From Mayfieldus sp963781495 (GTDB lineage Bacteria > Actinomycetota > Thermoleophilia > Solirubrobacterales > 70-9), in assembly GCA_963781495.1 (NCBI GenBank), contig CAWAFX010000003.1:62001-126000 (forward strand): 64,000 nt of DNA, written 5' to 3'. The notes below the pieces were generated by a model that did not search any database, was not told where the DNA came from, and saw only the letters and a program-made list of their open reading frames with translations. The position numbers and the translations under genes were made by a program. Each line of letters opens with the position of its first letter. The first letter of the stretch is position 1. This document shows positions 60,684-64,000 of this stretch, in pieces.

Positions 60684-61016
60684 ATGGCGCCCCCCGTCAA
60701 GACCTCCGTCGCCGCGCCGGAGAGGTCCCTGGACCAGCGGATGGAGGCGTTGAAGCGAGCCAACGACATCCGCTCGGCGCGAGCAAGACTGAAGAAGGAC
60801 CTGAAGGCCGGAAAGACCAGCATCCAGTCGCTGCTGCTCGATCCGCCCGAGTACGTGGAGACGGCGAAGGTCTTCGACATGCTGCTCGCGGTGCCGAAGT
60901 ACGGCCGCGTGAAGACGAACCGGATCCTTAACCAGTGCCGGATCTCGCCTTCGAAGACGATCGGCGGCCTCTCCGAGCGCCAGCGCGCCGAGCTCGTCGC
61001 CCAGCTGCGCCGCTAG
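60684..61016 (+). CDS. mihF: Actinobacterial integration host factor
   Basis: 110 residues. The DNA-binding helix-two-turn-helix is VFDMLLAVPKYGRVKTNRILNQC, followed by ISPSKTIGGLSERQRAELVAQL. mIHF bends DNA and is an essential nucleoid protein in mycobacteria. The longer N-terminal helix (DQRMEALKRANDIRSARARLKKDLKAG) is typical. Its position before gmk and rpoZ is conserved across Actinobacteria. No ribosome binding site: leaderless translation is likely. Confidence 0.97.
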   Translation: MAPPVKTSVAAPERSLDQRMEALKRANDIRSARARLKKDLKAGKTSIQSLLLDPPEYVETAKVFDMLLAVPKYGRVKTNRILNQCRISPSKTIGGLSERQRAELVAQLRR

Positions 61017-61052
61017 CCCATCTGACCGGCGGTCCGGTCAGGATCCCGGCCG

Positions 61053-61619
61053 ATGTCGAAGGTATTCGTGATCACCGGGCCCTCCGGAGTCGGCAAGGGA
61101 ACCCTTATCGCCGAGCTCTTGAAGCGGATCCCGGAGCTCGAGCTCTCGGTCTCGGCGACCACCCGCCAGCCGCGCGACGGTGAGGAGCACGGACGCGACT
61201 ACCACTTCCTCGACGACGAGGAGTTCGACCGCCGCCGCGAGGCCGGTGACTTTCTCGAGTTCGCCACCTACAGCGACAATCGCTACGGGACCCTGCGCTC
61301 CGAGGTCGAGCGCCGGCTCGCCGCCGGACGATCGGTTGTGCTGGAGATCGAGGTCAACGGCGCCCGCCAGGTCCGCGCCGCGATGCCCGAGTCGGTGCAG
61401 ATCTTCATCGCGCCGCCCGAACCGGCGGCGCTGCGGGAGCGGCTGATCGGACGCGGCAAGGACAGCCAGGAGGCAATCGACGCCCGTCTCGACGTCGCGG
61501 CGCAGGAATTGGCCGCCCAGGACGAGTTCGATCACCGGGTGGTGAACGATGAACTCGATCGTGCGGCAGACGAGCTGGAGGGGGTAGTGCGCGCCGAGCT
61601 GTCAGACTCTTCTCCATGA
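61053..61619 (+). CDS. gmk: Guanylate kinase
   Basis: 188 residues. P-loop GPSGVGKGTL, GMP-binding SATTRQPRDGEEHGRDYHF and the lid region with IEVNGARQVR. It phosphorylates GMP to GDP with ATP. Overlaps rpoZ by four bases (ATGA), the usual arrangement. Confidence 0.97.
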   Translation: MSKVFVITGPSGVGKGTLIAELLKRIPELELSVSATTRQPRDGEEHGRDYHFLDDEEFDRRREAGDFLEFATYSDNRYGTLRSEVERRLAAGRSVVLEIEVNGARQVRAAMPESVQIFIAPPEPAALRERLIGRGKDSQEAIDARLDVAAQELAAQDEFDHRVVNDELDRAADELEGVVRAELSDSSP

Positions 61620-61849
61620 TCCATCCACGCGTCGACAGATTGATCGAGCACACGGACTCTCATTACGCGGCCGTTGTGGTTGCCGCAAAGCGTGCCCGGC
61701 AGATAAACAGCTACTACCACAACATCGGTGAGGGCAGTTTCGGCGAGTACCCGCCGCCGATGGTCGACACCCAGTCGGGCAAGAACTACCTCTCGATCGC
61801 CCTCGAAGAGCTGGCCACCGGCAAGCTCTCCTTCGAGTACCGGGCCTAG
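61616..61849 (+). CDS. rpoZ: RNA polymerase omega subunit
   Basis: 77 residues: VVVAAKRARQINSYYHNIGEG and GKNYLSIALEELATGKLSFEY match RpoZ, which wraps the beta' C-terminus and helps assembly. Shorter than mycobacterial omega (~110) because the N-terminal extension is missing. Translationally coupled to gmk. Confidence 0.95.
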   Translation: MIHPRVDRLIEHTDSHYAAVVVAAKRARQINSYYHNIGEGSFGEYPPPMVDTQSGKNYLSIALEELATGKLSFEYRA

Positions 61850-61864
61850 TTCAGGGGCAAACCG

Positions 61865-63118
61865 ATGGGACGCGTGCTGCTCGGCGTGAGCGGTGGCATC
61901 GCCGCCTACAAGGCGCTCGAGCTGGCGCGCCTGGCGACCAGCGCCGGCCACGGCGTGCGGGTGCTGATGAGCGAGGGCGCGAAGCGCTTCGTCGGCCCGG
62001 CCTCCTTCGAGGCCATCGTCGGCGCCCCGGTGCTGAGCTCGGAGTTCGAGCGCGACCCGATGCGCGGCGCCTTCCCGGGCGACAGCGCCCCCGATCACGA
62101 CCCGATCGGCCATCTCGAGGTGGTCGCCAACGCCGACGCCTACCTGGTCGCCCCGGCGTCGGCGAACACCGTCGCCAAGCTGGCGGCCGGGATCGCGGAC
62201 TCGATGCTGACCACGGCCTTTCTCGCCTGCACGGCGCCGCGCCTGGTCGCTCCGGCGATGAACGACCGCATGTACACCGACGCCGCGACCCAGGCCAACC
62301 TGCAGACCCTGCGCGAGCGCGGGATCGAGGTCATCGAACCCGACGAGGGGGCGCTGGCCTCGCGCGGCGAGCAGGGCATCGGGCGCCTGCCCGAGCCGGT
62401 AGCGCTGCTGGCCCGCGTCGAGGCCGTGCTGCCGGCCGGAGAGCGGCCCTGGGACGGGATGCGGGTCCTGGTCACGGCCGGCGGTACCCGTGAGCCGATC
62501 GACCCGGTTCGCTTCGTCGGCAATCGCTCCAGCGGCCGCATGGGCCTCGCCCTTGCGGCGGCGGCGAAGCGGCGCGGGGCCGAGGTGACGCTGATCGCCG
62601 CCAACGTGGCCCTGCCGGCAGCGGCCGGCGTGCGCCGGATCGACGTCGGCAGCGCCGCCGAGCTGGAGGCGGCCGCGATGGCCGAGTTCCCGGGCTCGCA
62701 GGTGCTGCTGATGGCCGCCGCCCCGGCCGACTTTCGCCCCGCGGCGCTCGCCGGGGACAAGATCAAGCGCAAGGGCAGTGGCCTCGACCTGCACCTGGAG
62801 CCGACCGATGACATCCTCGCCGCCCTGGCTGCCAAGCGGGGCGATGGACAGACGATCGTCGGGTTTGCCGCCGAGCACGGGATCGGAGGTCCCGGGCGGG
62901 CCCGCGACAAGCTGGTTCGCAAGGGCGCCGACATGATCGTCCACAACGACGTCTCCAATCCCGAGATCGGCTTCGAGTCCGAGCGCAACGCCGTGACCCT
63001 GATCGACGCCGAGGACGAGCGCGAGCTGGCGATCGACTCCAAGGCCTCGATCGCGGAGGCGATCCTCGACCGCATCGACGAGCTGCGCAGCCGCGAAAGA
63101 CAGGCTTCGAAGCCCTGA
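61865..63118 (+). CDS. coaBC: Coenzyme A biosynthesis bifunctional protein CoaBC
   Basis: 417 residues. N-terminal CoaC (phosphopantothenoylcysteine decarboxylase, FMN): GVSGGIAAYKALELAR, APASANTVAKLAAG, APAMNDRMY. C-terminal CoaB (phosphopantothenoylcysteine synthase, nucleotide-dependent): VTAGGTREPIDPVRFVGNRSSGRMG, the Lys in DKIKRKG and NDVSNPEIGFESERN. Catalyses two consecutive steps toward CoA. ATG with AGGGGCAAACCG upstream. Confidence 0.96.
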   Translation: MGRVLLGVSGGIAAYKALELARLATSAGHGVRVLMSEGAKRFVGPASFEAIVGAPVLSSEFERDPMRGAFPGDSAPDHDPIGHLEVVANADAYLVAPASANTVAKLAAGIADSMLTTAFLACTAPRLVAPAMNDRMYTDAATQANLQTLRERGIEVIEPDEGALASRGEQGIGRLPEPVALLARVEAVLPAGERPWDGMRVLVTAGGTREPIDPVRFVGNRSSGRMGLALAAAAKRRGAEVTLIAANVALPAAAGVRRIDVGSAAELEAAAMAEFPGSQVLLMAAAPADFRPAALAGDKIKRKGSGLDLHLEPTDDILAALAAKRGDGQTIVGFAAEHGIGGPGRARDKLVRKGADMIVHNDVSNPEIGFESERNAVTLIDAEDERELAIDSKASIAEAILDRIDELRSRERQASKP

Positions 63119-63137
63119 GGCTCCTAAACTTGGTCGG

Positions 63138-63521
63138 GTGCCTGACCAAGCAGAGACACCCGCCGGACTCTCGACCTACACGCTCTACCGCCGCGGCCTG
63201 GAGCTGCTCGAGGACGGCAGCTTCGAGGAGGCGACGGAGCCGCTGGCCGAGGCTGCCCGCCGGGCGCCGGAGAAGAGCTCGGTCCGCGAGGCGCTGGGCC
63301 GTGCCTACTTCCGCAACCGCCAGTTCGCCGAGGCCGCGACCGAGTTCGAGGCCGTGGTCGAGACCCACCCGGTCAACGACTACGCCCACTTCTGCCTCGG
63401 GCGAGCGCTCAGCCTGACCGGGCAGACCAAGCGGGCCCGCCATCACCTGGCGCTGGCTTCCAACCTGCGGCCCGAGCGCCGCGACTACCGCCTCTACCGC
63501 GAGCGGCTGGCGGCCAATTAA
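63138..63521 (+). CDS. TPR-repeat protein
   Basis: 127 residues of three tetratricopeptide repeats: YTLYRRGLELLEDGSFEEATEPLAEAARRAP, REALGRAYFRNRQFAEAATEFEAVVETHP and AHFCLGRALSLTGQTKRARHHLALASNLRP. Cytosolic, probably a protein-protein adaptor. GTG start. Its TAA stop overlaps the presumed ATT start of dtd (ATTAA). Confidence 0.85.
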   Translation: MPDQAETPAGLSTYTLYRRGLELLEDGSFEEATEPLAEAARRAPEKSSVREALGRAYFRNRQFAEAATEFEAVVETHPVNDYAHFCLGRALSLTGQTKRARHHLALASNLRPERRDYRLYRERLAAN

Positions 63522-63933
63522 GGCCCTCGTTCAGCGCGTCAGCCAGGCGGCGGTCGACGTTGAGGGCGAGCGGGTGGCCCAGATCGGGCCCGGGATGCTG
63601 GTCTTGCTGGGCGTGGCGCGCGAAGACACTGAGCAGACCGCCGACCGGCTGGCCGAGAAGGTGAAGGCGCTGCGGATCTTCGACGACGCCGAGGGGCGGA
63701 TGAACGAGCCCCTGGGCGAGCGCGAGGTGCTCTGCGTCAGCCAGTTCACGCTCTACGGCGACACCCGGCGCGGCAACCGGCCCAGCTACGCCGCCGCGGC
63801 GCCGGCCGGGCAGGCGGAGCCGCTTTACGAGCGCTTCTGCGAGCGGCTCGGGGCCAGGCGAGGCGTCTTCGGCGCCTGCATGGGTGTGGCGCTGGTCAAC
63901 GACGGCCCGGTGACCTTGCTGCTGGAAGCCTGA
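63517..63933 (+). CDS. dtd: D-aminoacyl-tRNA deacylase (probable ATT start)
   Basis: 138 residues from the ATT. DTD signatures: KALVQRVSQAAV at the N-terminus, GMLVLLGVAREDTE, the SQFTLYGDTRRGNRPSYAAAAP motif and NDGPVTLLLEA at the end. It removes D-amino acids (and Gly) mischarged on tRNA. No ATG/GTG/TTG exists in this frame between an upstream stop and 63574, and a start at GTG 63574 would delete the first conserved strand, so the ATT overlapping the previous TAA is the likely start. Confidence 0.9.
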   Translation: MKALVQRVSQAAVDVEGERVAQIGPGMLVLLGVAREDTEQTADRLAEKVKALRIFDDAEGRMNEPLGEREVLCVSQFTLYGDTRRGNRPSYAAAAPAGQAEPLYERFCERLGARRGVFGACMGVALVNDGPVTLLLEA

Positions 63934-63976
63934 TCCGGGGCCGAAATCACGCATCCGTCAGGCACGGTGGCGTGGC

Positions 63977-63982
63977 TATACT
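63977..63982 (+). promoter_or_regulatory. Possible -10 element at the window end
   Basis: TATACT lies in the 67-base stretch after dtd, followed by GGGCGCAAGC. A -35 is not obvious. It may drive a gene beyond the window. Confidence 0.3.
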
Positions 63983-64000
63983 GGGCGCAAGCTTTTCCAC

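Noticed and set aside
63103..63114. GGCTTCGAAGCC palindrome as a terminator or operator
   Set aside because: It lies inside the last codons of coaBC, has no loop or T-run, and such palindromes are expected by chance in coding DNA.

Overview
The window is a contiguous piece of a very GC-rich actinobacterial chromosome (visibly about 70% G+C, strong G/C third-position bias, many GTG/TTG starts and ATGA/GTGA overlaps). The actinobacterial integration host factor (mihF), the F420/flavin-type enzymes, a fused SecDF, and a class 1B dihydroorotate dehydrogenase pair (pyrK-pyrD) with the order pyr-mihF-gmk-rpoZ-coaBC suggest a deep-branching class such as Thermoleophilia (Solirubrobacterales-like). 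That placement is inference; no rRNA or marker tree is available. No phage, insertion sequence or CRISPR array is visible.

Layout. 1-9000: a partial gene, a PASTA membrane protein, a cation diffusion facilitator-like protein, a receiver/thioredoxin-reductase-like fusion without redox cysteines, a MauE-thioredoxin fusion followed by a Tat-exported cysteine-rich protein, and small flavin/F420, glyoxalase-fold and cupin enzymes. 9000-13300: micro-membrane proteins, a multi-pass membrane protein, cytochrome bd oxidase (cydAB) and a lipoprotein. 13300-17800: an RpiR regulator, the PLP synthase pair pdxST and an M29 aminopeptidase. 17800-31300: yebC, a Ser/Thr kinase, then ruvCAB, a zinc-ribbon/PAS protein, secDF, a small membrane protein, recJ and the (p)ppGpp gene rel. 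31300-38300: NTF2-like proteins, two HIT proteins, a lipid kinase, an MBL hydrolase, a phosphohexomutase, CorA and an OsmC protein. 38300-40900: a SAM-I riboswitch controlling thrC plus a MoaD/ThiS carrier, then a broken oxidoreductase. 40900-49600: a methyltransferase, a CDP-glucose gene pair, SRAP, RidA, a release-factor-like protein, an ATP-dependent DNA ligase, a PEP-mutase-family enzyme, tRNA-Arg(CCG) and a PD-(D/E)XK protein under an apparent LexA box. 49600-64000: RNase Z, then a long pyrimidine operon (pyrR-B-C, isochorismatase-like, carA, NTF2-like, carB, pyrK, pyrD), followed by mihF, gmk, rpoZ, coaBC, a TPR protein and dtd.

How genes work together. The pyrimidine operon carries UMP synthesis through orotate and is headed by a textbook PyrR-binding loop overlapping the pyrR ribosome binding site; pyrE and pyrF are not in the window. 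thrC is under S-adenosylmethionine control through transcription termination. ruvCAB, recJ, the ligase, SRAP and the LexA-box gene form scattered repair functions. The MauE-thioredoxin fusion and the Cys-rich Tat protein look like a dedicated disulfide-maturation cassette.

Quality notes. Five genes (an NTF2-like gene, the MDR oxidoreductase, rfbF, pyrC, carA) contain single-base frameshifts, two of them in normally indispensable biosynthetic genes. This suggests assembly or sequencing indels rather than true decay. Two genes (rel, dtd) have no ATG/GTG/TTG at the expected start and seem to use ATA and ATT. A 34-base sequence is repeated exactly at 25886 and 43556, with a structurally related copy at 31312.
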